Shown here piece after piece: positions 25,901 through 39,260 of a stretch of 64,000 nt of DNA. Every line of letters begins with the position of its first letter. Position 1 is the first letter of the stretch. Where the stretch lies: NCBI GenBank assembly GCA_051294375.1, contig CM119267.1, positions 24,374,223-24,438,222 on the forward strand, read 5' to 3'. The translations under genes and the position numbers were made by a program. Source of the stretch: Paraspadella gotoi. Its lineage: Eukaryota > Chaetognatha. Below the pieces are notes generated by a model, which had not been told where the DNA came from, made no database searches, and saw nothing but the letters and a program-made list of their open reading frames with translations.

Positions 25901-28743
25901 TTATTTTTTTTTTAAATTCACGAATAAAAATAACTACTTCGCTATTTAACTTAATGTTTTGAACTTTTGATTATTATCGTACCTGCCTTTATTAAGTAGA
26001 TAGATGATATAAGATAATCTACAATCAATCGGCTATAGATACTTTAGAAACTCACTTTTCTGCGTTGATTTTGCTCTGACTTTCGATCTGCTTCACAGTT
26101 CTGTTCAACGCATCGTATTTATCGCGCCAATCCGTGACCTGATTGGTTAATAGTTATAATATAGTTTACAATCTTGTTCATAGTACATAGCCAAAGAGTG
26201 GAGCAACAAACATTTATTCGTTTGCATTTCGTTTTATGACCTAAATGTTTTCTAAATATTCATCTAATTTATTCTCACCTTCTTTTTGTTCGCTTCGATC
26301 TCTCCGGATTGATTTTTGCTCATTGAAATTAACTAGGAGAGATTAAATCAAAGGGAAGAATTGACTCCTATTACATTAAGTAACTTATCGCTTTTAATCG
26401 TAATGATTTCGTCTTACCTGTTCAAATTTCTTCTTGTACCAAGCGTCCGTGTTTTGGGATTGAGTCGCGTTCAGAATCGCTTCGTACTCGGCTCTTCAAC
26501 ATAGTTACAACTTACAAGTATTTTGTTTTGGCAACATTATGTTACGTTATAAGTTCATATTTATATTTTTATGATTTATGTTATGTTGTGTTATGTCAAA
26601 ATTATCTATTAAAATTTTTATTCTTTTTATTACAATGTAATTAATCATTAAGTCACTTATTGTTCTTTTGTTACCTAATGTCTCGAAGCGTCGAGGACAG
26701 CTCGTTTGAGAATTCCCTGGCGTATTGTTCAGATGCGACGTCGAAAGGCAACACTGAACGGCGCCACTCTTCGTGAGCCGAGGCCAAAAAGTTAAGCTCA
26801 TCTTCTTTTGACTGACAAAAGGGAATCGGCAATCGTAGGATAAGAAATAGCGCATCTCTAATTCCCCCGTAACAACGATTCTATTAGAGTGAAAAAAGAC
26901 TAAAAAAATGTGTAATGAAATTCTAACTTGCAGCTGAGACTCCAGCTCGATCCTGGCGATGGCGTCGTCGTCGCTGATTTGTCTGAAAGACAACAGCTCC
27001 GTCTTCAGTTCCAACTGTTGATGCTTCGATCGTTTCACCTCCATTTCCATACTCTCTGTCATCTGAATAGAAATCGAGTTTCGATCTGATCCTGTTCTGC
27101 GTCAAACTTGGTTTCAATTGACTTACCTTGGTGAGGTACTCGATTTGCGCCTCCCGCTCGCAGATTAGGCGTTCCATTCTCGGAATTCTCTCTTTCAAAC
27201 TCTCGTGATCCGATTTTTCAATCTCCAAAATCGATTTGGTCTCCTTCAGTTCGGCCTCCGTCCGCTCGAGCTGATCGTCAATCCATCAAAGGGACGATAT
27301 TAACGTCAATAATTATTACATCAACAAAATTATTTAATAAATACTATTATGCATTACCCGTCCGATCGCCGACTCTTTCGCCACCCGCTCATCTTCCGCC
27401 TTTTGCCTCAGTCTTTTAATCTCCTCGTCGTAAGTGGATTTCAACGCTTCCCTTATCTCTCCCAGTTTCGCCTCCACAGAAGCCAACTCTTCCTTCAAGC
27501 GCTCGTTTTCCGTTTTGTAGGCCTCCGTGCGTCCGATGTACTCGGCGAGACTGAGAGTGAGATCAAATTGGAAAGTTTAAAACGAAAGCTAATTCATTTT
27601 GACAGACTTTTTTTTTATTTGTTTTTTTTTCCTACTTTTCGGGGGGATGGAGGTTTGATAGTTAAATTTTGAATTTTGAAACAATTACTAATTTAACTAT
27701 TGCAGTGAAGTAATATCACTATTCATTTCATCAGCATTTAAATTGCTATGGGCTTACGCTTCATCTTCGAACCCTAAAGTCCCCCGATTCTAGCCCTGGA
27801 CGGAAACGTCTATGCAAAAGAGTAACGGGCCAGCGATAAGTCCTGTAGCAAACCTACCGCCAATTTCGAAATTCCGGAAAGCATACTGGGCACACTAAGT
27901 GTGAACTGTGGAGACTATCCACATCAACAGAGGGGCATGGCGACCCGATCTCCTCTTGCTTGATCACTTTATCGTGATAATTAATAAAAAATCAAGCCCC
28001 TCTTCAAGTCAGTTAGTTATTTGTTTTTACTCACATTTTGTTGATTTCCACTATTTCCGCTTTCTCCCTCTGGCGCTGAAGGATAATCTCGTTCGGCGAG
28101 ACCGGAAGCTCGTTGATCTTAGACGGTGTCCCTCCGCCGGTTATCGGCGCCCAGGTGCATCGGCGCCGTTTCTCTGAGATCGGGATGAGGGTTCTTCTGA
28201 TTATCTTTATACTGGCAAGTTCTTTTTCACGCAATAGTTCTAACTTGTCATGTATTGAGTTCTATATTAATACGGTACGACCTTGGACAAACTCAGTTCA
28301 TTTATAATATTTCGGAAAAGGTATCTTGTGAAAAAATATCCACAATTACGATGTGAAATCTCAAATCCCCTTCACACTAACTTTTTACTTTAATGAAATT
28401 GTGCAGCCAATTACCCAATAAGAAAATTATCCATTTATTTAATAATTAAACTGCCTTGGACTTGACTTTTCATTTTTTTCAATATTTCTTTTTAATATAT
28501 CATTTGTTTAATTTCACCATCATCCAAACCTTTTCATCCCCTTCTTCTATTCTCCATCTTTCTTTCTTTTTTCTTCCTCTCTTAAGACGCAACTCACCCT
28601 TAGTCACCTCCCACGTTCGCTTGGCCTTCGTCACCGTCGTCGTATTCGTGCTGATTACTGTACGAGCGTTACATATAAATATCATTATTCAAATATTTAA
28701 ATACAGTAAATAAAAGAAATCATTTTAACTCACCGAGCGCCAT
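22931..28743 (-). CDS. Intermediate filament protein with long coil 1B and a penta-EF-hand-like C-terminal tail
   Basis: Seventeen exons close exactly to 590 aa: 28743-28734, 28657-28598, 28173-28035, 27550-27358, 27270-27127, 27062-26928, 26811-26675, 26493-26418, 26332-26279, 26138-26056, 25893-25797, 25603-25482, 25274-25198, 24448-24345, 24219-24073, 23782-23657, 22999-22931. Head ~1-57. Rod ~58-407: the coil 1A start is 'EINKILAEYIGRTEAYKTEN', coil 2 has AEYEAIL and DAWYKKKFEQ, and the rod end is LRLNEEIVVYRRLMDTF. Coil 1B is ~42 residues longer than in vertebrate cytoplasmic IFs. No lamin tail is seen. After the rod a GC-AG intron (donor AG|GCGAGA at 25481) leads to an acidic linker, then two EF-hand-like helices-loops (483-494 GKDEKQMITFEE; 515-526 DSERSGFLPKDQ) and a helical C-terminus like calpain/sorcin PEF domains. 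If that intron is not spliced, the protein stops at 25466 (421 aa) and the EF-hand exons would need a separate promoter. Confidence 0.8.
24502..25146 (+). mobile_element. Doublet of a second tRNA-derived SINE family
   Basis: Two almost identical ~215-230-bp copies (24502-24715 and 24917-25146) carry 'GGTTCTAGCCC', a B-box match. Both begin 'ggtggactaaaatccacc' and end 'tatcaataattact'. They are separated by ~200 bp with internal 'caggcgacatgcctcaac' repeats. All of it lies in the intron between IF-EF exons 25274-25198 and 24448-24345. Confidence 0.7.
27740..27965 (+). mobile_element. Probable SINE with B-box-like 'GATTCTAGCCC'
   Basis: tRNA-like B-box core near 27785 and a GC-richer body in an AT-rich IF intron. 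No second copy was aligned in the window. Confidence 0.4.
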
Positions 28744-29329
28744 GAGGACCTCGAATTTGACAATTTGAGCCGAGAAGTAAATATTTTAAAGATGTAGAAA
28801 AATTGAAACTTCGAACGGAAGAGAGAAAGAAAACGTTGGCGTCGACCGGGAAACCTTTTTAATCCGTAATCGGACTGTGTGAACTTGCGGCGTAACTTTT
28901 TGTGACTCCTAATAAATGAAGGAAAAGTTAAAGTTGGGCTGACGTCGACGGAGAATCCCGAAGGACCATGGGCTGCGCGTTTTTTTTTTTTTTTTTATGT
29001 CTACCATCTCTGATAACATCCTCAGCGACATTTTCAAGACAAATTCAATTTGTATCCAAACTGGCCTTTTTATTTTTCGTTGAAAAAAAAATATACGATC
29101 AAAGTAATCCCTACTGTTTCTAGAAGTTGGCGTCGGGGCCGAGAATCGAACTGGAGTCGATTCAGTTTCCTTTCACGAATTAATCCTTAATTGACCGCGA
29201 CCCTAGTTAACGGGAGGCCCCTCAGGGGAGAGCCGTGAGTCGTCTCGATCGTGCTGGGATCGAAAGAGCCCAGGGATCGGTGGAGCATAGGGAGGTCTTT
29301 TTTCCGACTATAAGTCGATCAGTAAAACA

Positions 29330-32291
29330 TATCACGGTTCCTTTTTACATCGATTTAATCGGCATGGAGTGCAACAAGAATGAGATGTCCGGGATACGTT
29401 TCCGGACCTTTGGGCTACACAAAAAAAGGGTAATCAAATTTTTCCTAATGACAGTTTTTTTATAAATTAATATTAAAATTAGCTATATAAAATCAATAAA
29501 GTAGAATAAATAAAATTAAAAAATGGTTTAAATTTTTTAAAAAATGAAAATATCATGCATCATCCATAATCTATGAACAATTTTCTTTCGTTTGAGTCCA
29601 TAACCATTATTCTATCTTTAATAGTTTAATTGTAATTAATTTCTTTATTAAAATATTATTTTATATTTTTTTTTTTTCAAAAAATTTAAATTAAAAAAAA
29701 TTATAATCATGCCAAATGATTGAAGAAAAATTTATATTATAAGGGACTTACCTACCTAATATAGGCCTTCAAATACATATATAGTAAGTTTATTATGATG
29801 ATGTTTTGACATAGAAAATAAATAATTTATAAATTAAATATATGAAAAAAATTTAACTTTGATTTTTTTTTAGCATAATAAGCATAATTATTAATTAATT
29901 GTTCATGATGCTTTTAATAGCTACTGGTCAGTTGTATCATTCTCAATTATAATAATTTATATAACTTCTTTTATTTTTAATAATACTGACTGCTATATTT
30001 ACTTACTTTTGACAAAATCAAAAAATTACTGATATTAAAAATTATGTATGAACAGACAAAAACTTTTTTTAAAATCACATGCTATTTAATTGTTTGAACT
30101 GATATAATATTATCCTTGACAAAATTCAAAAAGTTTTAAACAATCCAACTAGACATTTTTAAGGTTGTCAAATGTATAAATAATTGATATTCGGACTGCT
30201 TTGTAGGTTTTAACTTAATTCAGTAGCCTCTTTTAATATGACAGAAAAGCAGTATATTTAACAGTTTTTTTATTTGGAGTGGGCATCAAAGTTCTAATAC
30301 ATATTAACATCAGTATATTTGTTAAGTATAGTAGATTCCTCTATAGATTTTTAATTTTTGAAAACATTTTACTTTTTTTCCATATTTTTTTGACACGCAA
30401 AACGTTTCTTTGATTACGCTAAGAGAATGTAAAAAATTAAAAATAAATAGTACCAATAGTTAGAGTTATGTCTAGAATAGATGAAAAAAAAACCTTGTTT
30501 AAAAATTTGATTGGGAAGTGGGGTAAATAAGGCTTACCAACGGTATCCTCCATGCTGTTCATTCTCTCAATTAATTTTTTAATTTAATACATTTGAAAGG
30601 GAAAAAAAGAAAATTCAGAATGCAGGTGGCATAAAGGGTAGAGAAAATCTGTACATAGTGGCATGATAATAATGACATTTTATGTCTTGCGTAATGGGGG
30701 CAGTAAAGAAACCTTAAAAAATGCAATCATTAAGTCAGTCAATGAACCCTTTTTGCGAATTTTTTTTTTAATTAAAATGGATGATAAATAATAGAAGTAA
30801 ATTTCCTTTATAAAGGTTGTTATATTTAAAAGAAAATTAGCAATACAATTCAACACAATGATGTCTTGCTTTGTCAAATATGTCAGCAGTTAAGTAATTT
30901 TTTAAAATTTTATTACGATAAACAAGCAGTATATCAAGCTTTGCTTTGCAGTTGAAGATAATGAAAAATGATTATTTTTTTTCACAGACAAGAAGGTAGA
31001 CGTCCAGACTGTTTATATCAAGCTGAAAAAATTTTATTATTTATCATTTTTCATATTTAAAAAAATATTTTATCAAGCTACTACAAATTTTTTTGTTTTT
31101 TATTTTAACTAAAAAATACAAGCAAATTTATAAAGTAGAGAAAATTTAATGATAATTAAAATGTAATTCAGACTTTCCTCTTTCAATGTACAAAAGAAAA
31201 ACAAAAATTTTCATATGCCTTCATTGAAATTTGTAATGCAAAAAACTGTTATACTTTTAACTCGTATTTAAATAAAAACTGTTGTAAAGATTTATGGATA
31301 AAATTTAACAAAACTGTTCTAGAAATGTGTCCCATGATTAGGGCTTTAATTTGATACCACACCCACCTTGTTCCTCTTTTTTTTCAAAAGATATTCAAGA
31401 AATAACTTTTTTTTTACTTTTTTGCATCTTGCAGTTTTTTTTAAACAACCTAACTTTTGGCCTTAAAAATGTCTAGTTGGGATTGTTTAAAACTTTTTAA
31501 ATTTTGTCCAAGGATAATATAATATCACTCCACAAAATTAAATAGCATCTGATTTAAAAAAAAGTTTTCGTCTGTTTCATACATAATTTTTAATATCAGT
31601 AATTTTTGGATTTTGTCAAAAGTAAGTAAATATAGCAGTCAGTATTACTAAAAATAAAAAAGTTATCAAATTATTATAATTGAAAAGGATACAACTGACC
31701 AGTAGCTATTAAAAGCATCATGAACAAATAATTAAAAATTATGTTTATTATGCTAAAAAAAATTCAAAGTTATAAATTTTTTCATATATTTATTATTTAA
31801 ATTATTTATTTTCTATATCAAAACATAATCATAATAAACTTACTATATATGTATTTGAAAGCCTATATTAGGTAGGTAAGTCCATTATAATATAAAATTT
31901 TTCTTCAATCATTTGGCATAGTTATAATTTTTTTAATTTAAATTATCTGAAAAAAGTTAAAATATATTTTAATAAAGAAAAATTAATTACAAATAAACTA
32001 TTAAAGATAGAATAATGGTTATGGACTCAAACGAAAGAAAATTGTTCATAGATTATGGATGATGCATGATATTTTCATTTTTAAAAATATTTAAACCATT
32101 TTTTAATTTTTTTTATTCTACTTTATTGATTTTATATAGCTAATTTTAATATTAATTATAAAAAAACTGTCATTAGGAAAAATTTGATTACCCTTTTTTT
32201 GTGTAGCCCAAAGGTCCGGAAACATATCCCGGGACATCTCATTCTGTGCACTCCATGCCGATTAAATCGATGTAAAAAGGAACCGTGATAT
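29330..32291. mobile_element. Foldback element with ~830-bp terminal inverted repeats
   Basis: Left arm 29330-30164 and right arm 31461-32291 are highly similar reverse complements. The outer ends read 'atcacggttcctttttacat' and its complement, and the shared inner limit is 'agacatttttaagg'. The ~1.3-kb centre is AT-rich with no recognisable transposase. A TA on each side could be a target duplication, but it falls within the palindrome and is ambiguous. The element sits between the IF gene start and the BTB-ZF stop. Confidence 0.85.
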
Positions 32292-32499
32292 ACTTAGATT
32301 TTCTTAGATTTAGCAAAACTGGAAAAACTCAAAATTCAATTTTAAAAGAAATGATGATGAGGCCGATTACTAAAAGCTTAGTCACATGACAGCTTTTATC
32401 ACTGCCGAAGATTAAAATCAGTATCGTAACGATTATCGATATTGACGCATGGTTTTGGTTCCCAATTCTATCCCGCGGGCAAACAAGATAAAATGGAGC

Positions 32500-32890
32500 T
32501 GTGGCGGTATATTCACACCGCCTCACGTCCACCATCGTTCAGCCAAATCCATTGGCTCAGAGGGGGAACACACCATCCCAGGCGTAGTGTTCCATGCACT
32601 GTCCTAATGACTTCCCTCTGCGTTAGCAAAGCGAGACCATCCTAGGGTAACCGCGCCAGTGACTGGAGGCGTCACTGAGGGTCGGAAGCCCCTAAAGCCA
32701 AAAGTCAGATGCCCCATCCCAATGGGCATCGCAGGCAACCCGGCTGAACCCATTATTGAACCCATTATTGAACACGCAATCTTCTCAGGGTATGCTACGA
32801 CAAACGCCTATGACCTGCCAACTTTGGGTATGATACGACAAACGCCTATGCCCCTGGGGTACGCGACGACAAACGCTTACTCCCCACAAC
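32500..32890 (+). repeat. SINE family 1 fragment followed by a short minisatellite
   Basis: About 32540-32740 matches the 3' body of SINE family 1 (cgccagtgac, cactgagggtc). Then three 'tacgacaaacgcctatg'-type units follow at 32795-32885. Confidence 0.5.
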
Positions 32891-34326
32891 TTGCGCTCTC
32901 TCTCCCACCATGGTAACAGTCTTGTCAGACGGTATTTCCAAGGTTTATACTGCTGAGCCTCGGGTAGAACAGTCAAATGTCTAGCTAAAACGTCAAATCT
33001 TTGACGTAAATGTCCATGGGCGTTTAACAATTGCAAAACTAATTCGAAATCAAAGTTGATAATTTTTTAATTGTTAAAAAATCAAGCGTCAATTTACAAA
33101 CTGTAAGTAATAAAAGCGATCAATACTGAACAGATAAAGATTTAATTTAAATATCTCAAAATGGGCATTTTCCCTAAATAATAACATCGAATTACAACTT
33201 TTTCTCCATAATTAAAAAAGGTAGTTTGAAAGAGGGAGGGAGAGATGAATCCAGGAACGGCAAACTAATCGGTAATCCCAACAATCAATGATTGTCTCAT
33301 TTTAATTTCAACTCGTTAATATTGGTAATTAGTAACGTTATTCCTCAAATTCGTTAATACTGTGCCACTCCAGCAATCACAATTTGTCATGGAAATAAAA
33401 ACGAAAAAACAAAACTATTCTAGCGAAAATCGAAACGGCCTCGCGCGTTCTGTCAAGCAACTGAGTAACTTTCTCTGCCAGCTTCTTCAAGAAACTCGGT
33501 TTTGACGGGAACAAACTGCACAAACTGAGTAATGAGCCAGGTACTGATTTATAAATGCGAAGAATTAAATCATCGTCATCATATTCGAACCCATAAAAGA
33601 AAAAAAATTTTTGTTTCACAGACATAAAAAAAGAAAAGAGCAAAAAAGTGGCAAGCCCGCGGTGTGAACAAATATAAAATTACTATTAAAATAACGTAAA
33701 AAAAAACGACGATAACAAACAACGGTCAAAGGAGTTAAATTAAAACAACTAATCTAACGATATTTTTAGTTTACTACAGCTAAAAAAAGTTTCATCAAAA
33801 CAGAAGAAAATAAATCATCTCTAGATAAATCGGAAGCTATCACTAAATAAAAAAATACTAAATAAATCTTTGGCGTTGAAATCATTCATTAAAAAAGATG
33901 GCAAGAACGAAGGAATGCTGAAACCGAGACGCGCGACAAGACAAAACCAAAAATCACTATTAACTGAAATTAAAAAACTATAACTTGCTTAAAAAGAAAA
34001 TTAAAAAAATTGAAAACCTAAGCGAACTCGAGCGAATTTTTTTCATTTTGTCTCTTGAGCCGCTAGTAGAATCGGTTTGGGTTTATAAACAAGATTATAA
34101 TTTTTTTTTATAAAAATCGGCAACAAAAATCGTTAATACTAATCAGAGATAACAAAAAAATAAATCACTCGGAAATCAACAATCTTTGGTATTCTAAAAT
34201 TTTGTTTCCCCAAAACAAAAGAACTAAATAGAAGAAAGAGTAAAACTTTAGGCATTAGTCTTCGCAAGAGACGCACCCGACGCTAAAGGCGAAATCACGA
34301 AGCGGATGACCGCGATGCCAAAGACG
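32890..34326. other. Intergenic, 3' of the BTB zinc-finger gene
   Basis: AT-rich. I see no exon and no repeat worth naming. The 3' UTR of the BTB-ZF gene should begin at 34326. Confidence 0.5.
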
Positions 34327-34490
34327 TTACGTCTCGTCCTCGTTGAGTATAACAAATCCACCTCCGCCGTCTTTAACGGAAGATCCTTCTACGCCGCCCA
34401 TGTGCAGCACCTTGCCGCCTCCACCGCTGCCGCCCTCTTCAACATGGGATCCGACGGCACCTGTAAACGAAGTGGTTTTGATTAAGAATT

Positions 34491-34546
<56 letters not shown>

Positions 34547-37500
34547 GTCTCAACTCTCAACCCAGTCTCTCCCCCCACTGACCCGGTCCTCCACCGCTGT
34601 TCCTTTTGCTGATTCTTTTCGATTTTCTCGATGGCGTCAAAGGCGACGTCACGGGGCTCTTGGCGCGCAATGGCGACGTTACGGGGCTCTTGGCGCGCGA
34701 CGGCGACGCCACGGGGCTCTTGGCGCGCAATGGCGACGCTGGTCTCTGTGGCTTCGGCGTCGAAGTCATCGGCGTGGGTTCCACCGGAGCGGAATCTTCG
34801 GCGGCGCCGGCGCCGCAGCGCACAGTCTCCAAATGATGCGCCAATGACGTCATGTATTTGAAGACGCGGCCACACGTGGGACACGTGAACTTTTCCGGTT
34901 GGGCGTGAGACTGGAAAGGGGTGATCGGACCGAGTACTAACTATCATAGTTATAACATAAAAAATCAATAATATTGGAAATAATTAACAAACGATTATTA
35001 TAAGTTAGTAACACCGACCCACCTTAGCCAGATGGTCCTGCAAACTCCGCCTTCCGGCCACGATCTCCGGACAGTGGGGGCACTGAAACTTTTGCTTCCC
35101 GTTCGGCGAGGAGCCGGCCGCCGAAGAGACGGCGGCGCCTTCGACGTGGCTCGACGAAGTCATTGGTGGAGGAGAACACCTTGTCGTCGTCGTCGTCATC
35201 GTCGTAGAGCAAACTGTAGGAGACGGCGTCGTCGGCGAGGAATCGGGAAAAATCGAATCGTCCGAGCCGACGCCGCCACCTCCGCGACTGGTTGGCGCCG
35301 TCGTGCGAGCCGGGGGCGAGGCGCCGCCTTCAAAGGCACTTCCGTTGAAAGGTTTCCGTTCAGAGGCCGACGACGATGACGACGCCACAGACGTCGAGAG
35401 GAACTTGAGTCCGACGGCGGGGGGGAAATCGGAAGGCACACCGCCGCCGCTCCCCGGAAGATTAGCATCTTGAGAAGGCACGAGCTTGACACCTTTAGGC
35501 AAGATGAAGGGGTTTCCGGCCAGGCCCTCACGCTTGGGACTGAGAAGGATGAGACCGCCTCCGCCGAGGCCCCCGGCGCCGCCAGATTCTGCCAACATTA
35601 GGCCACCATCCTCTTCTTTCATCAGACCAGTTCCTAAAGATTATCAAGGGAGGGATTTTTATTATAATTAAAAATCTCATAACCTCGTTTAGCTTTAGGT
35701 CGAACTTTAGGTCGGACACCGACTAACCTGCTACCACCAGTCCGCCGCTGCCGCCGCCGCCTTCGCTGCCGCCGATATCCTCGTCGTCTGCTAGTGACTC
35801 TCCGTTCTCGCTCCAAGGTCCGTCACTGAGAAGGCGCACCTCCGATTCGGGAGGGGAAAAATCGGGTGGGAGCTCGCCCGCTACGAGTTCGGTGAAAAAG
35901 TAGGGAGCGGGGAGGGCGTGAGAAAACGTAAATCAATACATGTAATCATATCATATCCACTGTTAAACACGAACACTGGCACTAAACTTACGTTCACACA
36001 CTCGCCCGATTCCCATGCAGGTTCGCTGATGTATCACAAGGTTTTTCTTTCTTTGGTACTTCTTGCCACATCGGGTACATCCGTGAACCTGGGATGTAAG
36101 ATAACTTTGATTTGAAATTGAATTTAAATTTTCTTTAATTAATAATTTCAGCGGTCGGACTCAAAAGATCAATTATTCATTAACCTTTAATCCTTTGTGG
36201 GCGTTGAGGTGCTCCTGAAGCGTGTAGTGATCAAAATATCCCTTGTTGCAGACCGGGCAGTGATACGGAAAGGCCCCCATGTGAGTTCGAACGTGTTTCT
36301 TGTAGCCGGTTTTCGAAGTGAATCCTAAATGTTAAGATTAGAAAATTTGAACGAAGCCCCCAGACTATTAGAGCGATGAATACAACATACCTTTTTGGCA
36401 AATGTTGCAGATGGCCACGATGGTGAGATTGTTTTTGGACGACACGGGGACGAGGGCAGCGTCCATACCCTCTTCGGCGACGGGAACTAGTTCCATTCCG
36501 GACGAAAGCTTCTGCCGCTTTGATCGCCCAAGACTCTTTCTGTTCGATGAAAGAAAACACACGATATTACATTTGGATTTAAGTTAAATGTAAATAAAAG
36601 ATCGTTTACCTCAACCTCTTGTTCCCAGATTTATCCTCCGTCATTTCTTCATCCTCATGAATAACGAGACGCCCCTCTTCGCCGTCTCCTTCCGGTGACG
36701 TCGAGGGCATGGGCGAAGTGGACGACGTAGGGACGAGAATCGGTCCGAGCTGGAGCGCCCCTAGCGCTGCCATGCCGGACATGGAGAGCCCAGAGTTTCC
36801 GAGAAGACCCTTTAATAGTCGAAGAGATAAAAAGAGAAAATTTCAAAGGGAATATAACCGTAAGATCTTCTTACCGAATGCAAATTGACTCCAGAACTGG
36901 GGATAGTGGTCTGGGTAAGTGTTGGCATGGGCACGAACAGCGTGGGATGCTGCGTGGTAAGCTGATGCTGCTGCTGGGGCGAGTCGAACCTATCGGGGTG
37001 ACCATTACCGTTAACGGTCGAATTGACGGGAGATTGCTGCGTAAATCAAGGGAGCACTTCTTTTTAACAAAATCGAACATACCGAAGTTCTACAACAAAA
37101 ATATCTGAGGTCACCGTACCTGACGAAAGTATTCAGGGTTTTGGTTCGACTTGACTGCGATTGGTCGGGGCCCATTCCGCGCCTTCGGCTTAAAAATAGG
37201 AGTCCTTTCGAGAAAAAAAATTAAACGGGGGGGACTCGTTACCGAAGCGAAGATCTTGTCTCAAAAAGTAAATGATCTCGAATCACAGTCAAGTGTCGAC
37301 ACGGTAAAACTAACCTGGTCGCCGAAATAATTTGGCGTCGGGGAGAAGTAGCGTGAGACGACGTTCCCTAAAAATGCGGAACGGAGGCATAACGAAAGTC
37401 AAAATAGATGTGGCTCGACGATAAATATTCATACCTCAACTCCGCCTCCGCCGAAAGGGGAACCTCGACTCTTTAGGCTGAAGCCAGATTCGGCGTGGGT

Positions 37501-39260
37501 GTCCTCGGATTCGGAGATTCGGCGGAACCGAACTTCGTCGCTTTAGTTAGAGGAAAAAGAAATTTAATAGAAGTACTTAATAGATAACAAGGTTTTTAAC
37601 TTTAATTTTAATTTTCATCAATTAAAATATCTTCGAACCTTCGTTCACCACAGGCGCGTTCATCTCTTCTTTGTTCCGGCTTTCGGCGAAACTCGTTCAT
37701 CGTTGACGTCGTCGGCTGACAGTCTGAGAGGGAATTGTCAAATTAAACTTGTTGGTCTCCTTTTTACGGTAAATTGAACTATATTCGGTAAATTGAACTA
37801 TATTCGGTAATTTGAATCGTTATGATTGTAAGTTTAAAAATATATATAATCGTAAAATTCTGCTCCCCTCTTTTCGAAATTCACCTGTCGTGGGTTCCAC
37901 CTTGACGGCCCTCTGCAGGATCGGCATACCCAAAGTGGAAGACGGGGCGAAATGGTTCTCGCTCGAGGAGGCTACCCGCTGAGGGCCACGTGAAGGAGAT
38001 AGGGCGGAGATTGGGGGCGGCGGATCGGCGTCCACTTCTGGGATGGTGGAAGATACGATGTCACCGATGAGACCGCCGCCGCGGCGACGCTGCTTCATCA
38101 ACTGGGCGCACAGACTAACCGCCAGAGGGACCTCGGAGGGAAAGAGTGAAATTACGCGTATGAAATTCAAATAAAAACCCTATATTAATAAAGCCTTTAC
38201 TAAAAACCCCAGCCAAAGTTTACCATAAGGTTCCAAGAAGAAAAACAGGCTTGAAAGTATCATTCTACGTGCTAGCAACAACCGCGTTAGGTAACTTTCC
38301 AAATAGACTCAGGACACTAATCCAGTGCCTGAAGAGTTTTTCTTTCACTCTCTCTTTCACTTTCTCAGAGCCTCTTACGAAACGAGCGGTCGTAATTCCG
38401 TCAATCCGCTTACCTGTAGGATCATGGCCGCTTGAAAAATCGTATCAACGTTTTCATCGTTGACGGCGGGCTCGGTCTCTCCGTACATGAGGTCGAGAAG
38501 CCAGGCCAAAGCCAGATGCGAGACTCCAGGCACCATTACCTGTTGGACAAATTTGAATTACATAATCGATGTTAATGAAATAAACGAGCGGAGTAATAAA
38601 AATCTTACCTCGACTTCCTCGAATAGACCAACGTCCATCAAATTTCGAAAATATCCTGACCAGCTGACCAATACCACCTTTAAAATTTTGAAATCAAATT
38701 TAATTTTATTGGTCATTCACTAATATAATGTAATCCAGTTTGTAAGAATCATGAATACTCTTCATCCCAATCTCAAAACTTTCATACTTTAAAATAATAA
38801 TCCCTACACAATGTCAATGAGGGCAAGAGTAACCTTGGCTTTAAATTAAAGTTTAATGGTTAAATTTAAGACTAAGGATAAACTCAAATTTGAAGTTAAA
38901 CACAAAGCAACCCTACTCTTCAAAAACCTTTTTTAAATGATAAAACGACATTACCAAATCTTCCAACGATTAAACATTTTCATCTTCATGCTCCATCAAC
39001 AACAGATATATCCCAATCAGAAAACGCAACCAACCCAACCGCCCAAAAAAACTGACCTTATGTGCCACAAGCCCAAGGGCGGGCGAGTCCGCCCCGCCCA
39101 CCGATCCCGGCAACCCCTCGCAATGAAGGGTGACGTCACAGAACTTTCCCTCGCCGCGTAATAGACGCATGATGCCGAAGGAGCGCTGCCATGACTGCCG
39201 CATGAGTTCCTCCACGCCCATAGAGTCCATTTCGGCGAAGAGCTTGACCAGGTCCGTCAT
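34327..39260 (-). CDS. BTB/POZ zinc-finger transcription factor (five zinc fingers)
   Basis: Sixteen exons close to 955 aa: 39260-39057, 38677-38609, 38539-38414, 38131-37885, 37723-37639, 37540-37435, 37182-37120, 37036-36875, 36809-36610, 36533-36391, 36324-36185, 36088-35992, 35880-35728, 35633-35023, 34910-34583, 34460-34327. BTB: FCDVTLHCEG...LVAHKVVLVSWSGYFRNLM...LALAWLLDLMYGE, spread over exons 1-4. A Ser/Pro/Gln-rich linker follows. Zinc fingers: CNICQKGF-HVRTH, CPVCNKGY-HLNAH, CTRCGKKY-HQRTC (C2HC), CPHC-HLAKSH (split by an intron), CPTCGRVF-HLETVRC (C2HC). After the last finger come four SPxRAKSPV-type repeats encoded by ~30-bp DNA repeats (34650-34750), then a Gly-rich acidic end. 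The architecture matches nuclear DNA-binding repressors of the BTB-ZF class; no orthologue name is justified. Confidence 0.85.
34497..34544. repeat. (CT)n microsatellite in the last BTB-ZF intron
   Basis: About 48 bp of pure CT, 37 nt from the acceptor of the last exon (34460). Confidence 0.9.

Noticed and set aside
37315-37367. Possible extra BTB-ZF exon with AG/GT borders
   Set aside because: Its phase fits neither neighbour (needs phase 1 in); skipping it joins exons 37540-37435 and 37182-37120 exactly in phase.
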